NCBI RefSeq assembly: GCF_043876815.1
Contig: NZ_JBAWKA010000001.1
Coordinates: 620,001-684,000 of the forward strand
DNA: 64,000 nucleotides
Reading direction: 5' to 3'
Source of the DNA: Gaetbulibacter_A sp043876815
GTDB lineage: Bacteria; Bacteroidota; Bacteroidia; Flavobacteriales; Flavobacteriaceae
Shown here: positions 26,409 to 34,973 of the stretch, piece by piece
Position numbering within the stretch: the first letter of the stretch is position 1
Layout: every line of letters starts with the position of its first letter
Translations under genes and position numbers: made by a program
The notes under the pieces: model-generated
The model's database searches: none
What the model saw: the letters and a program-made list of their open reading frames with translations, nothing else
Told to the model about the DNA's origin: nothing

Positions 26409-27808
26409 TACAATAGTGTTTTTAAAGTGTTAGCAAATTGCAATACAAGGGCGTCCTTAGTTTTTGCCGCTGTGATCTGTAAACCGGTCTCTGTGCCTTG
26501 AGGAATGGTTAAGGTTGGTAATTGGCCTAAACTGAATCCTACGGTATAAGCGTCTGACAAATACATCGCCAAAGGATCTTTTAAACTGTCACCAATTTTA
26601 GGAGGCGTATTTGGTGTAACCGGTGATAAAATAATATCAACTGCTTTAAAATCAGATTCGAAGTTAGCCGAAATGGCATCACGCAACTCTAATCCTTTTA
26701 GGTAAATGGCGTCACTAAAGCCCTGTGATAATACCTGATTACCGCCTACAATACGACGTTTACTTTCTTCTGAAAAGTTTTCAGACCGGGTCACAGCATA
26801 GGATTCTTTTAATGAATCCGCTTCAATACGATTGCCATAGTTTGTGCCGTCCAAACGTGAGAGGTTCGACGCTGTTTCAGCCATTGCGAGCGTATAATAG
26901 GTTGAAACCAAAGTTTCGGAATCAAAGAAATCTAAGGCTTTTACTTCTATTTTTTTAGCTTCTAAGATTTCGATAATTTTTAAAAAATCAGCCTTTATCT
27001 GAGGATTAATGGCATCACTTTCGATAAAGTTTTTAAAATATCCTACGGTTTTTACAGTATTTTCTTTTGAAATTATTTCCTCGCTTATAGGTGTCGATTC
27101 GAAAGTTGTTTGATCCTTAACGTCTTTACCGCTCATGGCGTTAAGCACGATACGGATATCTTCAATCGATTTTGCAATGGGTCCAACACAATCCGTAGAT
27201 GAGGCGTAGGCCATCAAACCATAACGGGAAATACGTCCGTAGCTTGGTTTAAAGCCAAAAACACCGTTATATCCGGCTGGCTGACGAATGGAGCCTCCGG
27301 TATCACCACCAATAGAGAATACAGTAAAATCTTTGGCGACATTTACAGCAGAGCCTCCGCTAGAACCACCACCCACCAAATCTGGATTTTTGGCATTTTT
27401 CACAGCACCAAAAATGGTATTCTCGCTTGAAGAACCATGGCCAAAGCTATCGCAGTTTTCTTTTACAATAGGAATAGCGCCCAGGTCCAATAATTTTTGA
27501 ATAGCTGTGGCCGTATAAGCCGATTTGTAGTTTTGTAATAATTTCGAACTCGCCGTGGCATAAGTGCCTTGCAGCATGTATACATCCTTAATTCCAAAGG
27601 GAATGCCTTCCAAGATTCCTATGGTTTCACCATTAGAAATTTTAGCATCAACTTTGGCAGCAAGAGCCAAAGCATAATCAGGTAGCAAAGTATTTACGGT
27701 ATGATGCGTGTTAGCAGCTAGTGCATCCAATTTGTCCTGAATCAGTGCGGTGCAGGACACGTCTTTATTCACCAATTGTCGATGAATTTTTAATATTTGA
27801 GACTCCAT
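26408..27808 (-). CDS. gatA: GatA, amidase subunit of Asp/Glu-tRNA amidotransferase
   Basis: Amidase-signature enzyme that releases ammonia from glutamine for the amidotransferase. The Ser-cisSer-Lys centre is visible: Lys in PFGIKDVYML, GGGSSGGSA, and the nucleophile Ser in IGGDTGGSIRQPAGYNG. The block before it reads NCDSFGHGSSSENTIFG where most GatA have CDEFAMGSSNENSAFG, so this copy is divergent. 466 aa, slightly short for the family. It sits 2 bp after gatC and overlaps the gatB/aspS start by one base, so translation is coupled. Confidence 0.93.
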   Translation of the reverse strand: MESQILKIHRQLVNKDVSCTALIQDKLDALAANTHHTVNTLLPDYALALAAKVDAKISNGETIGILEGIPFGIKDVYMLQGTYATASSKLLQNYKSAYTATAIQKLLDLGAIPIVKENCDSFGHGSSSENTIFGAVKNAKNPDLVGGGSSGGSAVNVAKDFTVFSIGGDTGGSIRQPAGYNGVFGFKPSYGRISRYGLMAYASSTDCVGPIAKSIEDIRIVLNAMSGKDVKDQTTFESTPISEEIISKENTVKTVGYFKNFIESDAINPQIKADFLKIIEILEAKKIEVKALDFFDSETLVSTYYTLAMAETASNLSRLDGTNYGNRIEADSLKESYAVTRSENFSEESKRRIVGGNQVLSQGFSDAIYLKGLELRDAISANFESDFKAVDIILSPVTPNTPPKIGDSLKDPLAMYLSDAYTVGFSLGQLPTLTIPQGTETGLQITAAKTKDALVLQFANTLKTLL

Positions 27809-27810
27809 GA

Positions 27811-28083
27811 TTATTCTTCAATAACTTTTGAAACAACTAAATAACCATCCTTCTCTTTAGGAAAATTCTCTTTGATGATTTCCTTCTCAATGTCAGAACT
27901 CGCCACGACCACATCTGCTCTTAGGTCATTTATAGACACAGGATTATTATGATTATTATTAAAAGAGGTGTTATTATTATTTGTTTGGGCGTTTTTAATA
28001 ACGTCAAATAATTTGTTCACGGCCGCACTCGGCTTTGCTCCTTTAATACTCGACAATACGTCGACTGTCATCATCTTACTCAT
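27811..28083 (-). CDS. gatC: GatC-like protein, N-terminus strongly altered
   Basis: A 90-aa protein in the gatC position of the operon. Its C-terminal third resembles GatC: an LRADVV block followed by acidic residues and a FPKEKDGYLVVSKVIEE tail, comparable to the usual LR.D.V...aP....GyfvVPkv. The N-terminal helical pair of GatC (I..vakLA.L...eee) is missing; instead there is MTVDVLSSIKGAKPSAAVNKLFDVIKNAQ followed by an Asn-rich linker (TNNNNTSFNNNHNNP). Either this is a fast-evolving GatC or a replaced subunit. The call depends on context as much as sequence. Confidence 0.7.
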   Translation of the reverse strand: MSKMMTVDVLSSIKGAKPSAAVNKLFDVIKNAQTNNNNTSFNNNHNNPVSINDLRADVVVASSDIEKEIIKENFPKEKDGYLVVSKVIEE

Positions 28084-28559
28084 GTCTTTTTTCAGTGTTA
28101 AATTCTAATTTTAATAAGGGGGTAAAATTACGAAAGTTTTTAAGGAGTAAACAACTTATCACTTCTAAAAATAAAACAGATTATGGTCTTTTGAATATGA
28201 AATACAAATGGTTACATAATTATGAATTTAACACATGAATCCTTAAGAATTTTGTGGATTAACGGCTTTTTGGTAAGGTTTTAAAACTAAGTTTACGAAT
28301 TGTGGTATTTTTAAAGGAAAAAAAACTTTTTTTTAGCAGAATTTGATGCTTTTTTGGGTCCATTTTTAATGGTTGATAAATGCTTAGAAGCGATTTAAGC
28401 AATTTGTTAAAAAATACCAATCGAGTAAGTCTTTAAAATTAAGTAAAATTCATTTTAAGGCCCTTTTTAGCTGTTTTAAGGCACTTTTAAGTAATTAACA
28501 AATGTTGATAATTATCTTAAAGATGCGATAAAAAGCTTTAAAAAGGCATTATAAATTCT
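28084..28559. other. long AT-rich region between divergent gatC and gyrB
   Basis: About 480 bp with no gene-sized reading frame and no recognisable protein remnant in any frame I followed. It is rich in poly-A and poly-T tracts (for example near 28318-28333), which could bend DNA. A promoter for the gatC operon must lie here, but no exact TAnnTTTG was found on the minus strand. Confidence 0.4.
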
Positions 28560-28567
28560 TATATTTG
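28560..28567 (+). promoter_or_regulatory. -7 promoter element of gyrB
   Basis: TATATTTG matches TAnnTTTG, 77 bp before the gyrB ATG, implying a leader of about 70 nt. Confidence 0.6.
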
Positions 28568-28581
28568 TTTGTATTCAAAAG

Positions 28582-28606
28582 GATGCTAGATGGCATCTTT
28601 TTTTTT
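28582..28606 (+). promoter_or_regulatory. terminator-like hairpin in the gyrB leader (candidate attenuator)
   Basis: GATGC (28582-28586) pairs with GCATC (28593-28597) across a six-base loop, followed by nine T. It sits after the gyrB -7 element and before the gyrB ATG, and no plus-strand gene lies upstream that it could terminate. Premature termination or supercoiling-dependent control of gyrB is a possible role (inference). Confidence 0.5.
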
Positions 28607-28644
28607 GATGAAAGCAAACTAAATTTTAAGATAAAATATAAAAG

Positions 28645-30594
28645 ATGAGCGAACCCAAAGAAGAATTTAACAAGCATAATTACTCTGCTGATAGTATTCA
28701 GGCTTTAGAAGGTATGGAACATGTGCGCATGCGTCCATCCATGTATATTGGTGATGTCGGTACACGTGGATTACACCACCTTGTTTATGAGGTTGTTGAC
28801 AACTCCATAGATGAAGCGCTGGCTGGCCATTGTAACAAAATTACGGTAACCATTAACGAAGACAACTCCATTACCACTGAAGATGATGGACGAGGCATCC
28901 CGGTAGATCTTCATAAAAAAGAAGGCGTTTCTGCTCTGGAAGTTGTAATGACCAAAATTGGAGCTGGAGGGAAGTTTGACAAAGATTCCTATAAAGTATC
29001 AGGTGGATTGCACGGTGTTGGTGTAAGTTGTGTTAATGCCTTATCAGAGCATTTAAGAGCAACGGTATACAGAAACGGAACTGTTTGGGAACAGGAATAT
29101 GAGCGCGGAAAACCTTTATATCCTGTAAAAGCTATTGGTGAAACCGACCTGCGTGGAACCGTAGTGACCTTTAAACCAGACGCTACTATTTTTACCCAAA
29201 CCCTGGAGTATAGTTACGATACATTAGCAAGTAGAATGCGTGAACTGGCTTACTTGAATAAAGGTATAACCATTCATTTGGTAGATAAACGTCATAAAAA
29301 AGATGATGGTTCGTTTGAAGGAGAAACCTTTTATTCTGAAGAAGGTTTAAAGGAATTTATCAAGTATTTAGATGGTAACCGAGAACCTTTAATGCGCGAT
29401 GTTATTGCCTTTGAAGGGGAGAAAAATGGTGTGCCTGTTGAGGTGGCTATGGTTTACAATACTTCTTACGCTGAAAATCTTCATTCCTACGTAAACAATA
29501 TTAACACGCATGAAGGAGGAACACATTTATCTGGATTTCGTCGTGGTTTAACACATACGCTTAAAAAATATGCCGATGAATCCGGTATGTTGGATAAATT
29601 GAAATTCGACATTGCGGGAGACGACTTTAGAGAAGGTTTAACAGCTATCGTTTCGGTAAAAGTAGCCGAGCCACAATTCGAAGGTCAGACAAAAACCAAA
29701 TTAGGTAACCGTGAAGTTTCCGCATCTGTGAGTCAGGCAGTATCAGAAATGCTTACCGATTATTTAGAAGAACATCCGGATGATGCTAAAATCATTGTTC
29801 AAAAAGTGATTCTTGCTGCTCAAGCACGCCACGCAGCTCAAAAGGCGCGTGAAATGGTTCAGCGTAAAACTGTGATGAGTATTGGTGGATTACCAGGGAA
29901 ATTAAGTGACTGTTCCGAACAAGATCCGTCTCTTTGTGAAGTATTTCTTGTAGAGGGTGATTCCGCAGGTGGAACAGCCAAGGCAGGGCGTGATAGAAAG
30001 TTTCAGGCGATTCTTCCGCTTCGCGGGAAAATATTAAATGTAGAAAAGGCGATGACCCACAAGGTTTTTGAAAATGAGGAGATCCGAAATATTTTCACAG
30101 CCTTAGGTGTTACTATAGGAACTGAGGAAGATAGTAAAGCTTTGAACTTATCGAAATTGCGCTATCACAAGATTGTAATTATGTGTGATGCTGATATCGA
30201 TGGATCTCATATTGCAACCTTAATTTTAACCTTCTTCTTCAGATATATGAAGGAACTTATTGAAGCCGGTCATGTTTATATTGCTACGCCGCCTTTGTAC
30301 CTCGTGAAGAAAGGTAATAAAAAGCAATATGCCTGGAGTGATAAAGAACGAGATAAGATTAACGAAGAATTTGGTGGAAGTGCCGGAATTCAGCGTTATA
30401 AAGGTTTGGGTGAAATGAACGCTGGACAACTTTGGGATACTACCATGGATCCTGAGTTTAGAACTTTAAGACAAGTAAATATCGATAATGGAACGGAAGC
30501 TGATAGAATTTTCTCAATGCTTATGGGAGATGAGGTTCCACCACGTCGTGAGTTTATTGAGAAGAATGCTATTTATGCGAATATCGATGTGTAA
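28645..30594 (+). CDS. gyrB: DNA gyrase subunit B
   Basis: ATPase subunit of gyrase, which introduces negative supercoils. GHKL ATP site (EVVDNSIDEALAG, EDDGRGIPVD, GGLHGVGVSCVNALS), transducer domain, Toprim domain (LVEGDSAGGTAKAGRDRK and CDADIDGSHIATL) and the short C-terminal YKGLGEMNAGQLWDTTMDP block. The 649-aa length lacks the long gamma-proteobacterial insertion, as is usual here. It is followed by a strong terminator and appears monocistronic. Confidence 0.98.
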   Translation: MSEPKEEFNKHNYSADSIQALEGMEHVRMRPSMYIGDVGTRGLHHLVYEVVDNSIDEALAGHCNKITVTINEDNSITTEDDGRGIPVDLHKKEGVSALEVVMTKIGAGGKFDKDSYKVSGGLHGVGVSCVNALSEHLRATVYRNGTVWEQEYERGKPLYPVKAIGETDLRGTVVTFKPDATIFTQTLEYSYDTLASRMRELAYLNKGITIHLVDKRHKKDDGSFEGETFYSEEGLKEFIKYLDGNREPLMRDVIAFEGEKNGVPVEVAMVYNTSYAENLHSYVNNINTHEGGTHLSGFRRGLTHTLKKYADESGMLDKLKFDIAGDDFREGLTAIVSVKVAEPQFEGQTKTKLGNREVSASVSQAVSEMLTDYLEEHPDDAKIIVQKVILAAQARHAAQKAREMVQRKTVMSIGGLPGKLSDCSEQDPSLCEVFLVEGDSAGGTAKAGRDRKFQAILPLRGKILNVEKAMTHKVFENEEIRNIFTALGVTIGTEEDSKALNLSKLRYHKIVIMCDADIDGSHIATLILTFFFRYMKELIEAGHVYIATPPLYLVKKGNKKQYAWSDKERDKINEEFGGSAGIQRYKGLGEMNAGQLWDTTMDPEFRTLRQVNIDNGTEADRIFSMLMGDEVPPRREFIEKNAIYANIDV

Positions 30595-30616
30595 TTTAAA
30601 TTAGAATAAAAAATAA

Positions 30617-30646
30617 AAGGCTGTCTATTCCAAGACAGCCTTTTTT
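30617..30646 (+). terminator. rho-independent terminator of gyrB
   Basis: Stem AAGGCTGTCT / AGACAGCCTT with loop ATTCCA, followed by six T. It may also serve the converging metalloprotease gene. Confidence 0.88.
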
Positions 30647-30725
30647 ATTCATTTTAAAGATGGATTTAGTTAAAATCGTCTTTGACGTTTTATTTAACAA
30701 TTTCCGAGTCTTTTTTGGTTTAATA

Positions 30726-31508
30726 TTATTTACCCCCGTTAGCCTGCAGATCGGCTATACATTGTGCATCAAAATCCGGAGGTGCATTCATATTAGCGAA
30801 GTCGGCAACACCTATAGCTGATTCGGTAGCCCAATACATTAAACAGGTATCAACCGTGCAATGTTTTGGGTGCTCTAGATCTTCATGGTCGGTTTGCATG
30901 GATGATCCTAAGTTCACCAAACCGAAAATATGACCAAATTCATGAAAAATAACGGTAGACTCCAATAGCGTTTGACTAGGCTCAAAGTTTCCGCCACTAA
31001 AGCTTTGCAATGTCTTCTCATAAATTACAAACGAGGTATTCCAATAAGCCGTCCCTAAAATAACGGTTCTATTATCAGAAGAATCGCTATCTGATTTTCC
31101 ATCCGAAAAATAGGCCCAAACGGCAATGGTATCACCATCGTTATAGTACTGGCGGTTATCGCGTTCAATTTGAGCGATATCTTGAATAGTGTAAACATCC
31201 TTTCCTGGAGATGGTATCGAACGTTTTTCAACTGTAATACCTCCAGGCTTATAGATGCGTTGTTGTAATAAATTCAAGAAATTGGTCTCTGTAGCAGGGT
31301 CAGGAGCATAACCTTCAACATAAACCAACTCTATAATCATACTTGTAAATTTATCATCTGAAAGTAGATCATTCGCCGAACTTCCAGTTGTTTGTCTGTT
31401 AAGTGCTTTATTTATGAACGTAGTATCCTGGCTGTTTATCGGTTCATCATTGGAACAACTATAAACTACAGTGATAAATGAAAAAATAATTAAGAGTTTA
31501 CGTTTCAT
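30726..31508 (-). CDS. zinc metalloprotease lipoprotein
   Basis: A 260-aa lipoprotein with lipobox VVYSC at about residue 17 and a metalloprotease core: the zinc motif HEFGHIFGL, a downstream His in MQTDHEDLEHPKH and a Met-turn-like CLMYW with two nearby Cys. Such proteins are sometimes labelled membrane metalloproteases in Bacteroidota. Start set at 31508 (MKRKLLIIFSF), which gives a proper signal peptide; the frame extends 19 codons further upstream but that would bury the signal. Extracytoplasmic, probably outer-membrane anchored; substrate unknown. Confidence 0.85.
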   Translation of the reverse strand: MKRKLLIIFSFITVVYSCSNDEPINSQDTTFINKALNRQTTGSSANDLLSDDKFTSMIIELVYVEGYAPDPATETNFLNLLQQRIYKPGGITVEKRSIPSPGKDVYTIQDIAQIERDNRQYYNDGDTIAVWAYFSDGKSDSDSSDNRTVILGTAYWNTSFVIYEKTLQSFSGGNFEPSQTLLESTVIFHEFGHIFGLVNLGSSMQTDHEDLEHPKHCTVDTCLMYWATESAIGVADFANMNAPPDFDAQCIADLQANGGK

Positions 31509-31661
31509 TTGGGTTTTGTTTTTTAAACATCTGCCTACGAGGTGATCAGCTGTTTTTTTATCCATAACATGTACGTAATTATTATGTTTGTGGTTTCAAT
31601 TCAATTAATAACAACGTTAAATTAGCGTTACTATTATTGTGTAAAGATATAGAATTTTTGA

Positions 31662-31805
31662 GAAGCTCGAATCCACCCTTTTATTCGTCAAAATAGTATT
31701 AACCGATATTATGAGGTGAATCCTCAGGACGAAAATTCCACCATACAGATAATTAATACAACACTTGGGCTAACCCCAAATGTGAGTGTAAGAGCAAAAT
31801 TTTAA
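31662..31805 (+). pseudogene. remnant of a TonB-dependent receptor C-terminus
   Basis: In an otherwise empty region, one plus-strand frame between a TGA (31659-31661) and a TAA (31803-31805) encodes a receptor tail: INRYYEVNPQDENSTIQ, then TTLGLTPNVSVRAKF and stop. The intact receptor in this window ends with IIKTYYVLDDNNTVNK and ESLGFTPNVSLLFKF, an alignment that includes the terminal Phe of the barrel. No start codon, plug or barrel remains. The remnant lies between the metalloprotease lipoprotein and the outer-membrane-like gene at 31908. Confidence 0.8.
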
Positions 31806-31877
31806 GTTTAACCTGATAAAAACATCGGTAAAATGCATTTTTTTTCGATTAAATGTTGTTTTGTATGAAATTTTTAC

Positions 31878-31885
31878 TATGTTTG
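31878..31885 (+). promoter_or_regulatory. -7 promoter element of the 31908 gene
   Basis: TATGTTTG matches TAnnTTTG, with a TTG at 31856-31858 (19-bp spacer) as the -33 element. It is 22 bp before the start codon. Confidence 0.65.
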
Positions 31886-31907
31886 TATCTCCAAATCTAT
31901 GTTATAA

Positions 31908-32948
31908 ATGAAAAAGTTATGTTTATTTTCGTTGCTTTGTTTGGCAACACTTTCCTCAAAAGCTCAGGATATTGATGCTTTATTAGCTGCCGGAGTAGAT
32001 AATGCAGAGCGATTTGCTAATGATTATCTCTCACCAGCAACCGATGGATTGATTCATAGTATGAATGCCGGTTGGTTCAATACTGCGGATGCAAAACCTT
32101 TGGGCGGATTTGAAATTTCCTTAATCGCGAATGCGGCTGTTTTTAAAGATGAGCATAAGTCGTTTTTAATGGATATGGCCGATTATAATAGTCCGGATCA
32201 AGATTTTACAGTGACCTTTGACGATCCTTCGGATCCTTCTGGTGCAAAAATGGTGGCTTCAGCGTTGGGTGATAATAACCAGAATATAGATATTATCGTG
32301 ACCTACGATGATCCAATTCTGGGAGAACAACAGGAAACCATTACCCTTCCAGGTGGCATCGGTAATAGTACCGGAAACTTGTTACCCACAGCCTTTATTC
32401 AAGGGGCTATTGGACTAGTTAAAGGAATTGAAGTAAAAGCCCGTTTCATACCATCGATTAAAACAGATGATGTTTCGATTAAAATGTATGGTGCTGGGAT
32501 ACAAATGGAATTTACCAAATGGTTACCTGCAGATAAATTATTGCCTGTTGCAATTTCTGGTTTGGTGGCTTATACTCATTTAGATGGAAAGTATAATCTT
32601 ACTGATTCCTCAGGTATTAGTGGTAATGATCAACGATTAGAGACAGGTACCAATACCGTTCTATTACAACTTATAGCCTCAACCAAATTACCAGTTATTA
32701 ATTTCTATGGTGGATTGGGGTATATATCGGGAAAATCAAATTCTGATTTGTTAGGTAGTTATACCGTAAATAACGGCCCCTTGTTTCAGCAAACCATTAC
32801 AGATCCGTTTTCGGTATCCAGTAAAGTTTCAGCTGTGAGAGGAACCATTGGAACAAAATTAAAACTGAGTTTCTTCAGATTGAACGCAGAGTATCATATT
32901 TCAGATTACAATGCATTTTCAGTCGGAGTTAATTTCGGTTTCAGATAA
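31908..32948 (+). CDS. outer-membrane beta-barrel-like protein (DUF6588-like)
   Basis: A 346-aa secreted protein with signal peptide MKKLCLFSLLCLATLSSKAQ. The body has alternating beta strands, glycine-rich turns and a C-terminal strand ending in Phe-Arg (FSVGVNFGFR), as in small outer-membrane barrels. The N-terminal part contains an acidic insertion (FDDPSDPSGAK) and a QETITLPGGIG segment. It resembles Bacteroidota proteins of the DUF6588 group; that label is from memory. No function known. It has its own promoter and terminator. Confidence 0.75.
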   Translation: MKKLCLFSLLCLATLSSKAQDIDALLAAGVDNAERFANDYLSPATDGLIHSMNAGWFNTADAKPLGGFEISLIANAAVFKDEHKSFLMDMADYNSPDQDFTVTFDDPSDPSGAKMVASALGDNNQNIDIIVTYDDPILGEQQETITLPGGIGNSTGNLLPTAFIQGAIGLVKGIEVKARFIPSIKTDDVSIKMYGAGIQMEFTKWLPADKLLPVAISGLVAYTHLDGKYNLTDSSGISGNDQRLETGTNTVLLQLIASTKLPVINFYGGLGYISGKSNSDLLGSYTVNNGPLFQQTITDPFSVSSKVSAVRGTIGTKLKLSFFRLNAEYHISDYNAFSVGVNFGFR

Positions 32949-33017
32949 AAAATTTAGTTTTTAATTTTCATTAATAGTGATTATTAGTTTTAGTTAGTTT
33001 AGTTATTGTTACTTATT

Positions 33018-33051
33018 AAAAGGTACAGGATTTTATCTTGTGCCTTTTTTT
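33018..33051 (+). terminator. terminator after the 31908 gene
   Basis: Stem AAAGGTACA / TGTGCCTTT (one G-U pair) followed by seven T. Confidence 0.75.
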
Positions 33052-33071
33052 ATTTAACGCTTATTAATTCG

Positions 33072-33079
33072 TAATTTTG
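33072..33079 (+). promoter_or_regulatory. -7 promoter element of mdh
   Basis: TAATTTTG matches TAnnTTTG about 100 bp before the mdh start codon. Confidence 0.5.
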
Positions 33080-33180
33080 CGTGACTTTCATTGTTTTATA
33101 CAGCCATTTGCTAGTTATCTTTAAACAATGAATATGTTACCAATTAAGCAAGTTTAATCAAAACATATAAAAATTATCTT

Positions 33181-34107
33181 ATGAAAGTTACCGTTGTAGG
33201 CGCAGGAGCAGTTGGCGCCAGTTGTGCAGAGTATATTGCCTTTAAAAATTTCGCTTCCGAGGTTGTGTTATTAGATATTAAAGAAGGTTATGCCGAAGGA
33301 AAAGCCATGGATTTAATGCAGTGTGCCTCTTTAAATGGTTTTGATACCAAAATTACTGGAGTAACTAACGATTACAGTAAGACAGCCGATAGTGATATTT
33401 GTGTTATTACATCAGGGATCCCAAGAAAACCAGGTATGACACGTGAAGAGCTCATTGGAATAAATGCAGGTATCGTAAAGGATGTGTCCTCGAACCTCAT
33501 CAAAAACTCGCCGAACGCAGTTATTATTGTGGTGAGTAATCCAATGGATACCATGACCTATTTGGTGCACAAAACATCGGATCTTCCAAAAAATAAAATT
33601 ATTGGGATGGGTGGTGCTTTGGATTCCGCTCGTTTTAAATACCGCTTAGCGGAAGCTTTAGATGCCCCTATTAGTGATGTAGATGGTATGGTGATTGGAG
33701 GTCATAGTGATACCGGAATGGTGCCTTTAACCTCGCACGCGACCAGAAACAGTATTAAAGTTTCTGAATTTTTAAGTGAAGACCGATTGAATCAGGTTGC
33801 TGAAGACACCAAAGTTGGAGGTGCAACTCTAACCAAATTATTAGGAACCTCTGCTTGGTACGCTCCAGGAGCTGCGGTAAGTGGCTTAGTGCAGGCCATC
33901 GCCTGTGATCAAAAGAAAATGTTCCCTTGTTCTACCTTTTTAGAGGGTGAATATGGGCTTAATGATATTTGTATTGGTGTGCCTGTGATTTTAGGTAAAA
34001 ATGGTATTGAAAAGATTGTTGATGTACCGTTAAGCGAAGCTGAAAAAGCACATATGCAGGCTAGTGCGGAAGGCGTGCGTAAAACCAACGGTTTATTAGA
34101 CGTATAG
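33181..34107 (+). CDS. mdh: malate dehydrogenase (LDH-like type)
   Basis: NAD-dependent TCA-cycle enzyme oxidising malate to oxaloacetate. Rossmann motif GAGAVGASCAEYIA with the following acidic LLDIKEGYAEGKA, the substrate-loop GIPRKPGMTREEL with the Arg that distinguishes malate from lactate enzymes, VSNPMDTMTYL and the catalytic His in IGGHSDTGMVPL. The 308-aa length is normal for the LDH-like MDH group. Flanked by its own promoter and a strong terminator. With gltA it is the second TCA gene in the window. Confidence 0.96.
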   Translation: MKVTVVGAGAVGASCAEYIAFKNFASEVVLLDIKEGYAEGKAMDLMQCASLNGFDTKITGVTNDYSKTADSDICVITSGIPRKPGMTREELIGINAGIVKDVSSNLIKNSPNAVIIVVSNPMDTMTYLVHKTSDLPKNKIIGMGGALDSARFKYRLAEALDAPISDVDGMVIGGHSDTGMVPLTSHATRNSIKVSEFLSEDRLNQVAEDTKVGGATLTKLLGTSAWYAPGAAVSGLVQAIACDQKKMFPCSTFLEGEYGLNDICIGVPVILGKNGIEKIVDVPLSEAEKAHMQASAEGVRKTNGLLDV

Positions 34108-34138
34108 ATCACTTTTGAACACCTTGTAATATTTAACT

Positions 34139-34168
34139 AAAGACTGTAGAAATACAGTCTTTATTTTT
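34139..34168 (+). terminator. rho-independent terminator of mdh
   Basis: Perfect 10-bp stem AAAGACTGTA / TACAGTCTTT with a GAAA tetraloop and a T-rich tail. The tail runs straight into the next gene's -7 element. Confidence 0.9.
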
Positions 34169-34176
34169 TATATTTG
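34169..34176 (+). promoter_or_regulatory. -7 promoter element of the 34181 gene
   Basis: TATATTTG matches TAnnTTTG; only GCCC separates it from the ATG at 34181, so the transcript should be leaderless. The upstream part of the promoter overlaps the mdh terminator hairpin. Confidence 0.6.
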
Positions 34177-34180
34177 GCCC

Positions 34181-34795
34181 ATGCGTTTAAAAAGCTACAT
34201 TTTAATTGTATTGTTGGCCTTTATTGGTGTGTTGTCTCAACACAAAAATGAAGTACCCAATCAGGAAATTGTACTTCAATTTCATAATGACGCTATTTAT
34301 TCAGATGATGCCCGTATAACGATCGATAATATCAAGGCTCAATTAAAGCTTCTAGGTGTTAGCAATATTCGTTTAAAAGATCAGAAAAATGGTATTCTAA
34401 GGATCTGTTATTACAGTGATAAAGATGTTGATGTTATTAAAAAAACCTTCTCTGATGAACCAGATTTAGATTTTGACATCGCCGCATCTTCCGAGAATCA
34501 GTTACCTTCTGATGTTCCGGTCAAGGATCAAACGCTGTCTTATAAGCTTGATATTTTTGAAATTCAAAAAAAGGGGCCTAATCATTCAGATCTGAACGGT
34601 GTTTCTATTTCAGTTTTAAAGTTGAAAACAGATTCTTATTTTGAACAAAATAAATTCTATGGAACATATTACGATGGTTCCTGTAATATGACCTCATACG
34701 GTATTAAGCCTCTTAAACCAGCTTTTTATGTTGCTACTTTTCAGCAACATTTGCCTCAAAAAACACCTCAGGTTCGGGCCGGACCCCTTACTTAA
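34181..34795 (+). CDS. hypothetical secreted or membrane-anchored protein
   Basis: A 204-aa protein with an N-terminal hydrophobic segment (YILIVLLAFIGVLSQ). The middle contains DDARITIDNIKAQLKLLGVSNIRL and a beta-rich segment. It ends with FQQHLPQKTPQVRAGPLT, a Pro-x-x-RAGPL tail that I associate with small flavobacterial proteins of unknown function. Not recognised beyond that. It precedes secDF but has its own promoter. Confidence 0.65.
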   Translation: MRLKSYILIVLLAFIGVLSQHKNEVPNQEIVLQFHNDAIYSDDARITIDNIKAQLKLLGVSNIRLKDQKNGILRICYYSDKDVDVIKKTFSDEPDLDFDIAASSENQLPSDVPVKDQTLSYKLDIFEIQKKGPNHSDLNGVSISVLKLKTDSYFEQNKFYGTYYDGSCNMTSYGIKPLKPAFYVATFQQHLPQKTPQVRAGPLT

Positions 34796-34926
34796 ATCAG
34801 GGTCTCCTTAGCAGCGTATTTGTGTTGATAAACTTCTAAACAGACCTTAAAGAACTATCTAGTCAACACCATAAAAAACAACATTTTAATTTACATTTAA
34901 ATTTTGTCAAATCGTGGCGTAAATTC

Positions 34927-34934
34927 TATATTTG
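34927..34934 (+). promoter_or_regulatory. -7 promoter element of secDF
   Basis: TATATTTG with a TTG at 34904-34906 (20-bp spacer) fits the -33/-7 promoter; 39 bp before the ATG at 34974. Confidence 0.65.
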
Positions 34935-34973
34935 CCCGTTTTAAAAAAAACATTTGACTCAAAAGATATAACA

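Noticed and set aside
28084..28559. Small RNA or broken gene in the gatC-gyrB intergenic region
   Set aside because: Poly-A/T tracts dominate; no stable GC-containing fold, coding remnant or known RNA signature was seen beyond the gyrB leader hairpin.
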